Counted from the stretch's first letter, positions 1-5,914 are shown. The stretch is 7,353 nt of DNA from Xanthobacteraceae bacterium (GCA_030037185.1 JASHRR010000520.1:1-7353), one strand, 5' to 3'. Notes: generated from the sequence alone by a model not told the origin. Translations and numbers: made by a program.

Positions 1-114
1 AATACCCATCGGGCGGTAAGGCCTGCTCAATGCAGCGCCGGGCCGTTTGAGTACGACCCACCGCAAAACAACGACGGGTACAAACTTCTCCCACTGGTCG
101 ATTTTTTCAGGTGA
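1..114 (+). CDS. Possible C-terminal end of an unidentified gene, cut by window edge
   Basis: Frame 1 is open from the first base to a TGA at 112-114 and gives 37 residues ending in GYKLLPLVDFFR. The segment PFEYDPPQNNDGYKLLPLV looks more like real protein than the competing frames, which are rich in Ser, Arg and Thr. It has no start in the window, so it would be the tail of a plus-strand gene beginning to the left. I recognise no family, and 37 residues are too few to exclude chance. Confidence 0.3.
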   Translation, partial: NTHRAVRPAQCSAGPFEYDPPQNNDGYKLLPLVDFFR

Positions 115-390
115 TCTGCGGCAACTCGCAACTTCCCATCCCGTTCCAATGCGGCTTAGTAGCAACCCGTTGGGCTCGTCTAATGGGTATACCGGCAGGT
201 TGCGTACCGACATACTCACCAAGCTCTTGGCCGGTAAGGAGCAGGAAATCTCGCGCGCCTCAGGCCGGGTTTGCCCCGCACGACGATTGTTCCTTGTCGA
301 AGGGCTGGAAGCTTGACACTAGCGATGCACGCAACCCTGAGCTTGACTGCGACATATCGCCAATATCTCCCAGTGTGGGCGAGCCAGAAA
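115..390. other. Intergenic stretch, no supported gene
   Basis: Several overlapping ORFs run through here on both strands. None has a convincing ribosome binding site, and their translations are low-complexity and rich in Arg, Ser and Pro. I see no tRNA-like cloverleaf and no strong hairpin followed by a T run. Confidence 0.5.
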
Positions 391-790
391 ATGGGCGAGC
401 GAGGTGCCTTATCGAAGAGACTAGATGATCCGCAGTACTGGCGAGATCGCGCGGAGGTCGCATGCACGCGAGGAGATGAAAGACCCTGAGACCAGGCACA
501 TAATGCTCAAGATCGCCGAGGGTCACGAGCGCCAAGCGCAGATACTTGAAAAGAAAAAAAGCTGCGGACTCTCAAAACCGAAGTTAAGCGCCCTCAGAAC
601 GGATACGTATAATTCCGTGCCAGAAGGCATCAGCTGGCGACGGGAGGTCACCGTTGTTCGGGCCGGTGCTACCGTGTCAGGGATGGCGCCCTTTTTGCGT
701 GGATGCCCCATCAGAACATTTCCACCGCCACGGCAATGGCCCGGTCAGATAGGAGTCGATGAACATTTGCACAACTTGAGCGATACCTGA
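391..790 (+). pseudogene. Frameshifted small hypothetical protein (DPxYWRxRAE...EEMKDPETR type)
   Basis: Two reading frames together make one recognisable small protein. Frame 1 from ATG 391 gives MGERGALSKR then LDDPQYWRDRAEVACTR, and hits a stop at 487-489. Frame 2 then continues with AREEMKDPETRHIMLKIAEG and HERQAQILEKKK. In intact relatives as I remember them, common in Bradyrhizobium, these segments form one chain: DPxYWRxRAEEARxxAEEMKDPExRxxML. The switch lies near 466-475 and needs a net gain of one base or loss of two. Family-like sequence ends near 560, at a run of seven A (554-560). The frame then reads through without family character to TGA at 788-790, so the original stop may also be lost. 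The function of the family is unknown to me. A sequencing indel is the alternative to true decay. Confidence 0.5.
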
Positions 791-803
791 GGCTTTACTC
801 AGG
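786..803 (-). terminator. Stem-loop overlapping the response regulator stop codon
   Basis: CCTGAG at 786-791 and CTCAGG at 798-803 form a perfect 6-bp stem with a 6-nt loop that contains the TAA stop of the minus-strand response regulator. No T-run follows on the minus strand, so it is not a canonical intrinsic terminator. It could be an mRNA 3'-end hairpin or chance. Confidence 0.25.
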
Positions 804-1151
804 GCCCGCACCCAGCGCTTTGTTAAGCATCCGTTCCAGATCTGTTGCACCGTAAGGTTTTTCTAATACCAAGCCTGATGCTGCTGTTCTGCCATACCCG
901 GTAACGAAAATGATAGGAGTGCCGCGGGCTCGTATTGCTTCGGCCACGGGGTCCACGCGCTTGCCGCCGAGATTGACATCAAGAAGGGCCACATCGAAGT
1001 CAGAAGTTCGCGCTATCTGCATCGCGTCGTCGAGTTTATTAGCCGTCCCGGCGACCACGCAGCCCATATCCACAAGAATCGTCTCCAGGTTGAGCGACAA
1101 TATCGCGTCGTCTTCAACAACCAATACGCGTGCTCCTCGAAGCGACGACAT
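795..1151 (-). CDS. Single-domain response regulator (CheY-like receiver, FAT GUY type)
   Basis: This is a 118-aa protein that is essentially one receiver domain with no output domain. The expected residues are present: an acidic triad VVEDD (E13, D14, D15), phospho-acceptor D58 in ALLDVNL, switch residue T84, and K98 in LEKPY. The stretch PIIFVTGYG (residues 79-87) matches the F-[AV]-T-G-Y-G signature of the alphaproteobacterial FAT GUY regulators. Known members, such as Sinorhizobium Sma0114, are phosphorylated by HWE or HisKA_2 kinases. Such proteins act in the cytosol as phosphate shuttles or partners. I chose the start at 1151 because GGAGG (1158-1162 on the minus strand) lies 6 nt upstream. 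An ATG eight codons earlier would bury that site inside the gene. No kinase gene lies in the window, so the partner is unknown. Confidence 0.93.
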   Translation of the reverse strand: MSSLRGARVLVVEDDAILSLNLETILVDMGCVVAGTANKLDDAMQIARTSDFDVALLDVNLGGKRVDPVAEAIRARGTPIIFVTGYGRTAASGLVLEKPYGATDLERMLNKALGAGPE

Positions 1152-1176
1152 GCTGCGCCTCCGAGTTTGTTTCACT

Positions 1177-1579
1177 CTAGATAGCGAGGCCTTGCCTCAG
1201 ACCGACAGGACATGTTGTCGCGAAAATTTTACGGCTGCGGCAATCACACTTGGTAGTCAAACGGATCAAACGCACCGTCGCCCCGAGTTCGGCAAGCATC
1301 TGCGGACCTGCGTAGTGAGGTTCGTCGTCATCGCGCTCAGCATCGGTGAGGCTCTTCCAGGTGCCGGGCCGCCAGATTATCAATGGCCGCCCTGGCAGTT
1401 TCGGCTAAAATATCCCTCGATTGTGCACCGGTGCGAGTTACGATTGCTCCGCTATGTTGCCTTTGCCACGAAATGACAGTGGCGAGCGTGTTGAAGACCC
1501 AGGTGGCGCCGGAGAAGACGGAACAGGTCAGTGCGCCCCGCAGCTTCGCGGTGCGGTCGCTGACATAGGCGTCCGCCGA
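1177..1579 (-). pseudogene. Possible decayed minus-strand coding region upstream of the response regulator
   Basis: Two minus-strand frames look partly coding but do not form an intact gene. A frame open from 1579 to 1337 carries KLRGALTCSVFSGATWVFNT and ETARAAIDNLAARHLEEPH, often with G or C in third positions, yet it has no ATG, GTG or TTG start. A second frame (1383 to 1177) starts only with TTG and includes KSLTDAERDDDEPHYAGPQ followed by MLAELGATVRLIRLTTK. Joined by one frameshift near 1340-1385 they would give a protein of about 120 residues. I recognise no family. This may be a broken gene or chance open frames in GC-rich DNA. If it is not coding, this stretch and 1580-1659 hold nothing I can name. 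Confidence 0.25.
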
Positions 1580-1659
1580 TCATCACCCCTTGGATGGTAA
1601 GCCCTCGGGTGCACCTCATTAACCGAGAAAAGGCGTCTGGCAGTAGCGGACGATGGTAT

Positions 1660-2061
1660 TCACGCGCGGGCGATTGCGTTGGCGCGCTGCGCCTCCCCCC
1701 GGCCAAAGGAGATGTTCTCTCCGGGAACTTCGTAGAGCGTGATCATCATGTCGTCCGGCGACACGCCGGCGGCCGCGGCGACGCGCGTGTTGATGTCCTT
1801 GAGGAGTGCCAGCCGCGTCTCCTTGGGCCGCCCTTGGATGAAACTGACGTCGACAATAATAAGATCGTCCGTGTAACGCATGCCGACGAACGAAGGCGTA
1901 TGAAGAAAGCGGCTTTTCGGCAACTCGAAGATCAGTTGGTAGAAGTCTTCGGGTGGCACATGAAGCGTATTTATCAGGGCGGCCTGAATGGCGTCAGATA
2001 CTTTGGCGATCCGCGCCTCGTCGTAACGACCTTCGACAACGTGGATTTTGGCAAGCGGCAT
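1660..2061 (-). CDS. Tautomerase-superfamily protein (Tautomerase_2-like)
   Basis: This 133-aa protein begins Met-Pro (MPLAKIHVVEGRYDEARI). Tautomerases of the 4-oxalocrotonate superfamily use the N-terminal proline, exposed once Met is removed, as catalytic base. The rest fits the Tautomerase_2 group: a first beta-alpha-beta unit (residues 1-50), a second near residues 63-110 (DDLIIVDVSFIQGRPKETR), and the conserved end VPGENISFGRGEAQRA, which resembles the family's D-W-S-F-G-x-G-x-A-Q ending. Relatives include malonate-semialdehyde-decarboxylase-like and uncharacterised tautomerases acting on small oxo-acids. The substrate here is unknown. The thiolase ends 24 nt upstream, so the two are probably co-transcribed. 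An ATG three codons earlier (2070) is unlikely, because it abuts the AGAGG site and would hide the proline. Confidence 0.88.
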   Translation of the reverse strand: MPLAKIHVVEGRYDEARIAKVSDAIQAALINTLHVPPEDFYQLIFELPKSRFLHTPSFVGMRYTDDLIIVDVSFIQGRPKETRLALLKDINTRVAAAAGVSPDDMMITLYEVPGENISFGRGEAQRANAIARA

Positions 2062-2070
2062 CGGTCGCAT

Positions 2071-2075
2071 CCTCT
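2071..2075 (-). promoter_or_regulatory. Ribosome binding site that fixes the tautomerase start
   Basis: AGAGG on the minus strand lies 9 nt upstream of the ATG at 2061 and directly against the ATG at 2070. Its spacing favours the downstream ATG, which is also the one that puts Pro at position 2. Confidence 0.6.
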
Positions 2076-2085
2076 TTATGGATTT

Positions 2086-3276
2086 TCAATGCAAGACTTC
2101 GATGGCCAGGGCGATGCCTTGACCGCCGCCGATGCAAAGCGTGACAAGGCCGCGCGTCAGACCATCGCGGCGCATTGAATGAATCAGCTTGGTCGTCAGC
2201 ACCGCACCGGTCGCGCCGATCGGATGGCCATGGGCGACGGCGCCACCCTCAACATTGACGATCTCCTCGGGCAGTGCGAGTTCACGAGCGACAACGATAG
2301 CGATGGCTGCGAAGGCCTCATTGATCTCGGCACGCTCAACGGAGCGAATATCCCACCCGGCGCGCTGCAAGGCCTGCCTGACGGCGGGCACGGGTCCCAA
2401 TCCGAACATGGCCGGTTCCACCGCGGCGATGCCGTAAGAAACCAGGCGTGCTGTCGGTGCGAGACCGCGCTTGTCCGCCCACGCGGCCTCGGCGAGCACC
2501 GTGGCGGAAGCAGCGTCATTCAGACCCGGGGCGTTGCCAGCGGTGATTGTGCCGCCTGGACGGAAGGCCGGCTTGAGCCGTGCCAGTGTTTCGAGGGTGG
2601 TATCGGGCCGGTTGTGCTCATCCTTGTCGAACTGCGTTGGCCCCTTTTTGGCCGGCACTTCCACCGGCACGATCTGCGATTTGAAATGACCTTCGGCCTG
2701 GGCGGCCGTGAACCGCTGCTGCGATCGCAATGCCCAGCGGTCCTGCGCCGTGCGGCTGACCTGGAATTTCTCAACCAGATCCTCAGTATGCCAGCCGGAG
2801 TGTTCGTCTGAGAAAGCGTCGTTCAGCCCGTCGCGCAACACGCTGTCATAGAGCGTGCCGTCGCCCATGCGGTAGCCCCAGCGACCTCGCGCAATGAGAA
2901 AAGGCGCCTGGTCCATGTTCTCCATGCCGCCGGCCACCGCGACGTTGACATTCCCGAGTGAAATCTCCTGCGCTGCCGAGACGATAGCTTGGGCCCCCGA
3001 GCCGCACACGCGGTTGACGGTGAGCGCCGGAATCGTGACGGGCAGCCCGGCATCAACGGCAGCTTGCCGTGCGGGGTTCATCTTGGTGCCGGCTTGGACC
3101 ACATTGCCCATGACGACAGCTTCGACCTCATCGGGGCGAAGTTTCGCGCGCGCGACGGCAGCGCGGATCGCCACAGCACCGAGATTGGGAGCCGGCACAT
3201 CCTTAAGGCTGCCGCCAAAGGTGCCGATTGCGGTGCGAACCGGTTCGGCAAAAACAACTGACCGCTGCGATGTCAT
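2086..3276 (-). CDS. Acetyl-CoA C-acyltransferase (thiolase)
   Basis: This 396-aa protein has the full length of a type II thiolase. Thiolases either cleave 3-oxoacyl-CoA with CoA to release acetyl-CoA, or condense two acetyl-CoA. The N-terminal FAEPVRTAIGTFGGSLKDV is typical. The nucleophile is Cys91 in NRVCGSGAQAI. The NEAFA motif starts at N319, the catalytic His is H351 in VAHGHPIGATG, and the second catalytic Cys is C381 in LCIGGGQG. All key residues are present, so the enzyme should be active. Position AFAAI replaces the common AFAAQ after NEAF. The start at 3276 is set by AGGAGG (GGAGG 3283-3287) with 6-nt spacing. The open frame extends a further 82 codons upstream, but that extension is not thiolase-like. 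It is first gene of a unit with the tautomerase and is transcribed divergently from the MarR gene. Degradative versus biosynthetic use cannot be told from sequence; the neighbours favour degradation. Confidence 0.95.
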   Translation of the reverse strand: MTSQRSVVFAEPVRTAIGTFGGSLKDVPAPNLGAVAIRAAVARAKLRPDEVEAVVMGNVVQAGTKMNPARQAAVDAGLPVTIPALTVNRVCGSGAQAIVSAAQEISLGNVNVAVAGGMENMDQAPFLIARGRWGYRMGDGTLYDSVLRDGLNDAFSDEHSGWHTEDLVEKFQVSRTAQDRWALRSQQRFTAAQAEGHFKSQIVPVEVPAKKGPTQFDKDEHNRPDTTLETLARLKPAFRPGGTITAGNAPGLNDAASATVLAEAAWADKRGLAPTARLVSYGIAAVEPAMFGLGPVPAVRQALQRAGWDIRSVERAEINEAFAAIAIVVARELALPEEIVNVEGGAVAHGHPIGATGAVLTTKLIHSMRRDGLTRGLVTLCIGGGQGIALAIEVLH

Positions 3277-3420
3277 CACCAACCTCCTAAAGAGTGAGCT
3301 CGATGGTGGGCTTTTTGACCTGCACGAGCTACCGGACTTGTGCCGCCGCCGTTCCTCATGCGGGCGCACGATAACAGCGGCGATTTGCCCGCGGGAGAAC
3401 GCAGGCAGCTTCGGCGCCCA

Positions 3421-3470
3421 TTGACATGGGCGCGTATGCGCGTATGTGGGTGCATATGCACGTTTGTCAA
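3421..3470. promoter_or_regulatory. Overlapping divergent promoters between thiolase and marR-type gene
   Basis: TTGACA at 3421-3426 on the plus strand is mirrored by TGTCAA at 3465-3470, which is TTGACA on the minus strand. For the regulator gene, TATGTG (3443-3448) sits 16 nt after the plus-strand box. For the thiolase unit, CATACG (minus strand, 3446-3441) sits 18 nt after the minus-strand box. The -35 boxes are perfect sigma70 matches. Each -10 matches at only 3 of 6 positions, as would suit promoters that need relief or help. The promoter assignment is inference; the inverted TTGACA pair is directly visible. Confidence 0.5.
3430..3461. promoter_or_regulatory. Two tandem 12-bp operator-like palindromes, probable MarR-type binding sites
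   Basis: GTGCATATGCAC (3450-3461) is a perfect palindrome. GCGCGTATGCGC (3430-3441) is the same pattern with 9 of 12 bases identical, giving consensus GYGCRTATGCRC. Their starts are 20 bp apart, about two helical turns, so bound dimers would lie on the same face of the DNA. The sites cover the spacer, -10 or start region of both proposed promoters. The adjacent divergent MarR-type protein is the obvious candidate binder. Binding itself is inferred. Confidence 0.5.
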
Positions 3471-3487
3471 GGAACGAGGATTTGACC

Positions 3488-3970
3488 ATGCCTGCAACGC
3501 TGCCGGAGCCGGAAAATTGCAACTGCTTCGCTGTCCGTTCGGCCGCGCGCCACCTTACCCAGCTTTACGATCTCTTTCTGGCGCCGATCGGGTTGCGGGT
3601 CACCCAGTTCGCCATCTTGGCCAAGCTCAAGCGCAGGGGGGCCCTGACGATCAACGCGCTTGCGGAAGACATGGTGATGGATCGCACGACACTCGGGCGC
3701 GCAATCCAGCCGCTACAGCGGGATGGGCTGATTAGAACGCGACCGGCACCATCCGATCGGCGGGCCAAAGAGCTGCACTTGACCAAAGCCGGCGAGAAGC
3801 GGCTGCAAGCCTGCCTGGAGGGTTGGGCTAAAGCGCAGGCGCGCTTCGAAGCAGGCTTTGGCGCCAAGCGTGCCGCCGAGCTGCGGACGCTGCTGCAGGC
3901 GGTCGTTGCCGGCCAATTCACGCCGACAGCTCAAGTTCGCGGAACCAGTAAAGCGGCTTTATGCGCCTGA
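3488..3970 (+). CDS. MarR-family winged-helix transcriptional regulator
   Basis: This 160-aa protein has MarR length and layout. An N-terminal helix (residues 14-32, CFAVRSAARHLTQLYDLF) is for dimerisation. The winged helix-turn-helix spans about residues 38-100: VTQFAILAKL, then ALTINALAEDM, and recognition helix DRTTLGRAIQPLQRDGLI. The wing APSDRRAKELHLT carries the conserved D-x-R element (D90, R92), and C-terminal dimer helices follow. Cys11 and Cys13 (ENCNCF) sit at the dimer interface region and could sense oxidants or electrophiles; this is inference. Start 3488 is supported by GAGGA (3476-3480) with 7-nt spacing; an ATG at 3446 lies inside the promoter and operator region. It is divergent from the thiolase unit, with tandem palindromes between, so it probably represses both directions and itself. 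The MaoC gene follows after 117 nt on the same strand. Confidence 0.9.
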   Translation: MPATLPEPENCNCFAVRSAARHLTQLYDLFLAPIGLRVTQFAILAKLKRRGALTINALAEDMVMDRTTLGRAIQPLQRDGLIRTRPAPSDRRAKELHLTKAGEKRLQACLEGWAKAQARFEAGFGAKRAAELRTLLQAVVAGQFTPTAQVRGTSKAALCA

Positions 3971-4087
3971 AGGTCGCGCGCGCTAGAAGTGCAATACCCG
4001 TCCGGCATCGCGCCTCTCATGGCGCACTGGCCAAATGGACGCGCGCCAAACCGGCGCCGAACTTTGGCCCCTGATCAGGAAGAACCG

Positions 4088-4567
4088 ATGAAAGAGACGG
4101 CGGAGAAATCGACCAGGCAGTATTTTGAGGATTTCGTCGTCGGCCAGGTGTTCAATTCCGGCCGGCTGCAGGTCGACCAGGAGGCAATCGTTGCCTTCGC
4201 AAGACAGTTCGATCCGCAGCCTTATCATGTTGACGATGAGGCCGCGCGCCACTCGGTGTTCGGCGGGCTGGTAGCAAGCGGCTGGCACACCGCTGCGCTG
4301 ACGATGCGGCTGCTTGTCGGCAGCGAGTTCAGACCGGCGGGCGGCATCCTGGGCGTCGGATTTGATGACTTGAGGTGGCCGCGGCCAGTGCGGCCTGGAG
4401 ATGAGCTCCGCGTCAGGAGCGAAGTGGTGGAAGCACGGCCGTCCAAGTCGCGGCCCGACCGAGGCATGATCGCGGCGCGCACCACAACGTTCAATCAAAA
4501 CGACGAGGCCGTGCAGATTTTCACCGCCAAGCTCATCGTTCCGCGTCGGCCGGAAGACGGAGCCTGA
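4088..4567 (+). CDS. MaoC-family hot-dog hydratase
   Basis: This 159-aa single hot-dog protein fits the MaoC or R-hydratase family, which hydrates enoyl-CoA (2-enoyl-CoA to 3-hydroxyacyl-CoA) or related CoA thioesters. The hydratase signature is clear: FARQFDPQPYHVDDEAA with catalytic D42 and H47, then GGLVASGWHTAAL (59-71), and the strand FDDLRWPRPVRPGDELRVRS (92-111) typical of MaoC. The preceding frame is open back to 3989, but AGGA (4077-4080) 7 nt before ATG 4088 and the family start (YFEDFVVGQVF) fix this start. It lies 117 nt after the MarR gene on the same strand and may share its transcript. Together with the divergent thiolase it would supply the hydration and cleavage steps of a beta-oxidation-like route. 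No dehydrogenase or CoA ligase lies in the window. Confidence 0.92.
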   Translation: MKETAEKSTRQYFEDFVVGQVFNSGRLQVDQEAIVAFARQFDPQPYHVDDEAARHSVFGGLVASGWHTAALTMRLLVGSEFRPAGGILGVGFDDLRWPRPVRPGDELRVRSEVVEARPSKSRPDRGMIAARTTTFNQNDEAVQIFTAKLIVPRRPEDGA

Positions 4568-4767
4568 TCCAGCGGCCGCGACGACGGGCTCGCTCAGACG
4601 CAGAATCCCCTCCGGTCGCCAACGCCAGCAGCATGTCCGCGCCATCGGCGGTGACAGGGCCTTTGACATCGACTTGCACGAGCTCATCGCCAGGTCACAC
4701 TGGCGCATGCAATATCCGCCTCCGCGGACTCGATGGCAGATATCGCGCGTGTGTTCAACCGCTTCAT
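4533..4767 (-). pseudogene. Possible frameshifted small gene antisense to and beyond maoC end
   Basis: On the minus strand ATG 4767, preceded by GAGGG with 9-nt spacing, opens MKRLNTRAISAIESAEADIA then CASVTWR and a stop at 4684-4686. Another minus frame, open from 4694 to a TGA at 4533-4535, carries GDELVQVDVKGPVTADGADM followed by LLALATGGDSAS. It favours G or C in third positions and has no start of its own at its head. A single frameshift near 4685-4700 would join them into one protein of about 75 residues, overlapping the 3' end of the MaoC gene. I recognise no family. The 270-residue minus-strand frame over the MaoC gene itself is a shadow. Confidence 0.28.
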
Positions 4768-4807
4768 TGGTACTGTCCCTCGTCCGACTCCTCATCCGGG
4801 TGCATGC

Positions 4808-5014
4808 TCATCGTTCGGCTTTAGCCTTCATGAGTCGGACTGGCATGCCCTGCCAATCACGGATGAGCCTCCCAGGCGCAAAGAACTTCTCCACGCGCAC
4901 AAGGTCTCCGACTGCGCGAGGTCCCCCCGATGCAAGCCACCACGCCACGGGACGATGTTGCCTTCTCTGCTGAACGCGATCGGCACCTCGGAATACGACC
5001 GTTTCACAGCTCAA
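4808..5014 (-). CDS. Doubtful short ORF, unidentified
   Basis: This 68-codon frame starts with TTG and has no visible ribosome binding site. Its second half, PRAVGDLVRVEKFFAPGRLI then RDWQGMPVRLMKAKAER, has ordinary protein composition. The plus-strand frame across the same bases is rich in Pro, Arg and His. It might be the 3' part of a gene that has lost its start. No family is recognised and I give no function. Confidence 0.25.
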   Translation of the reverse strand: MSCETVVFRGADRVQQRRQHRPVAWWLASGGPRAVGDLVRVEKFFAPGRLIRDWQGMPVRLMKAKAER

Positions 5015-5489
5015 AAATTACTTGGCCGTGGCCTCCCCTGTGAACGCCTGACGTCGGCCCTCGCGGGACGCCGCCCATCACTCGGGACGTTTGAGTAAAC
5101 CTTTCGATGGGGGACTTTCACCTATTCTTTGCCAGCTCACCTGGCGCGCTCGGCTGTCGGGCAATTGCATCATCCTTGATGCCAGCTGGGCACGTCGGCT
5201 CGACCTCGACGAGCGGAGCTGGGAGCTCGTTTCCAAGGCAGCGGCAGACCGCTGTCGGCGCGACGCCTCGTCTTTCTGTGCAATGCGGTGACATCGTCAG
5301 CCGGCGGGTTGAGGGCCCTTCGAGTTCGGTAATCAGGTGCTGATCCCGCCACCGCAAGCCAAAAAGCCATGGTGGCGAACATTCGGAGCGTCGATGTCTT
5401 CTCATTTCCATCGCCCGCTTCGCCTTGCGGTTCGGCCACGCGCCAGCCGGCATGCGGACCGCGACGGTCGCGCTGGAGGATCGTCCGGA
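5015..5489. other. Gene-poor stretch, no supported gene
   Basis: Open frames exist on both strands but none combines a start, a binding site and convincing composition. The best plus-strand candidate (5091-5291, TTG start) has GC-rich third positions in its middle (LTWRARLSGNCIILDASWAR) but no binding site. The minus-strand frames (5118-5453, 5170-5439) read as Arg- and Pro-rich shadows. I see no RNA gene, repeat array or terminator here. Confidence 0.45.
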
Positions 5490-5753
5490 ATGGCGAATGG
5501 AGCTGCCATCAGCGAATTCGACGAGGCGTGCCTCAACGATCTCATCGCCTCGACCGATCGCACGCTGTCTGACGTTTACCGGTCCGAGCGACGGGCAGTA
5601 GGGCCGCGTCCTCGCGCTGCCGGCATTCTGATCTCCAGGACAAGTGCCCGCAGATTAGACCGGGAAAGGGTTCGTATCGTGGCAGGTTGTGTCGAGTTTT
5701 GCCCAAGAGAGAACAATCGGTGCGAGTGGAAAGTCCACTATCCTGTTGGTTAA
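5490..5753 (+). CDS. Small hypothetical protein
   Basis: This is an 87-aa candidate. ATG 5490 is preceded by GGAGGA (5475-5480) with 9-nt spacing, which favours it over starts further upstream in the same frame (5337, 5394), where the translation is Arg- and Pro-rich. The first half, ISEFDEACLNDLIASTDRTL then SDVYRSERRAVG, looks helical and uses mostly G or C in third positions. The second half (GCVEFCPRENNRCEWKVHYP) is less regular and holds three Cys. It has no signal peptide or membrane segment. I recognise no family. The next candidate begins 23 nt downstream on the same strand. Confidence 0.38.
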   Translation: MANGAAISEFDEACLNDLIASTDRTLSDVYRSERRAVGPRPRAAGILISRTSARRLDRERVRIVAGCVEFCPRENNRCEWKVHYPVG

Positions 5754-5776
5754 ATAGTAACGAAAGGACTGTAAAC

Positions 5777-5914
5777 ATGCAGCGGTTTATTGCTTACCGA
5801 ATGATGTCGATTGCCGCCATAGGATGGTTGTCAATCGCCGCAGCGTATGCCGATCGCGATGGGGCGAGCGCTGAGGTCTGTCGGCTTTCCAGATTACTAT
5901 TCGTTGTCGTCTGA
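5777..5914 (+). CDS. Short secreted-peptide ORF, possibly a truncated secreted protein
   Basis: ATG 5777 has AAGGA (5764-5768) at 8-nt spacing. The first 25 residues form a plausible Sec signal: a basic start (MQRFIAYR), a hydrophobic core (MMSIAAIGWLSIAAA) and a cleavage site after AYA, before DRDGASAEV. Only about 20 residues follow to a TGA at 5912-5914, and the last of these (LSRLLFVVV) look unnatural for a mature secreted protein. The +1 frame continues as VGFPDYYSLSSEALGWRF, so one base change could have cut a longer protein short. It may be a genuine 45-aa peptide, a frameshifted gene, or chance. Confidence 0.38.
   Translation: MQRFIAYRMMSIAAIGWLSIAAAYADRDGASAEVCRLSRLLFVVV

Noticed and set aside
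608..613. Perfect TATAAT hexamer
   Set aside because: No good -35 lies 16-18 nt upstream (about TTAAGC), and no supported plus-strand gene follows within 4 kb of intact sense sequence before the cassette; probably chance.
679..696. AGGG...CCCT followed by T's, a possible terminator
   Set aside because: The stem is only 4 bp with a 6-nt loop; too weak to call.
910..1476. 188-codon plus-strand frame over the response regulator
   Set aside because: Antisense to a gene with intact receiver residues and a strong ribosome binding site; the translation is Ser-, Thr- and Arg-rich.
1594..2178. 194-codon plus-strand frame over the tautomerase
   Set aside because: Antisense to the tautomerase and thiolase end, with no binding site or motif of its own.
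3297..3330. AGCTCG...CGAGCT inverted repeat in the thiolase leader
   Set aside because: A 6-bp arm pair with a 22-nt gap is expected by chance at this length, and it has no link to the start or promoter.
3983..4795. 270-codon open frame on the minus strand across the MaoC gene
   Set aside because: It overlaps a clear MaoC gene with catalytic motif, is rich in Arg, Ser and Cys, and has no convincing start. It is a GC-driven shadow.
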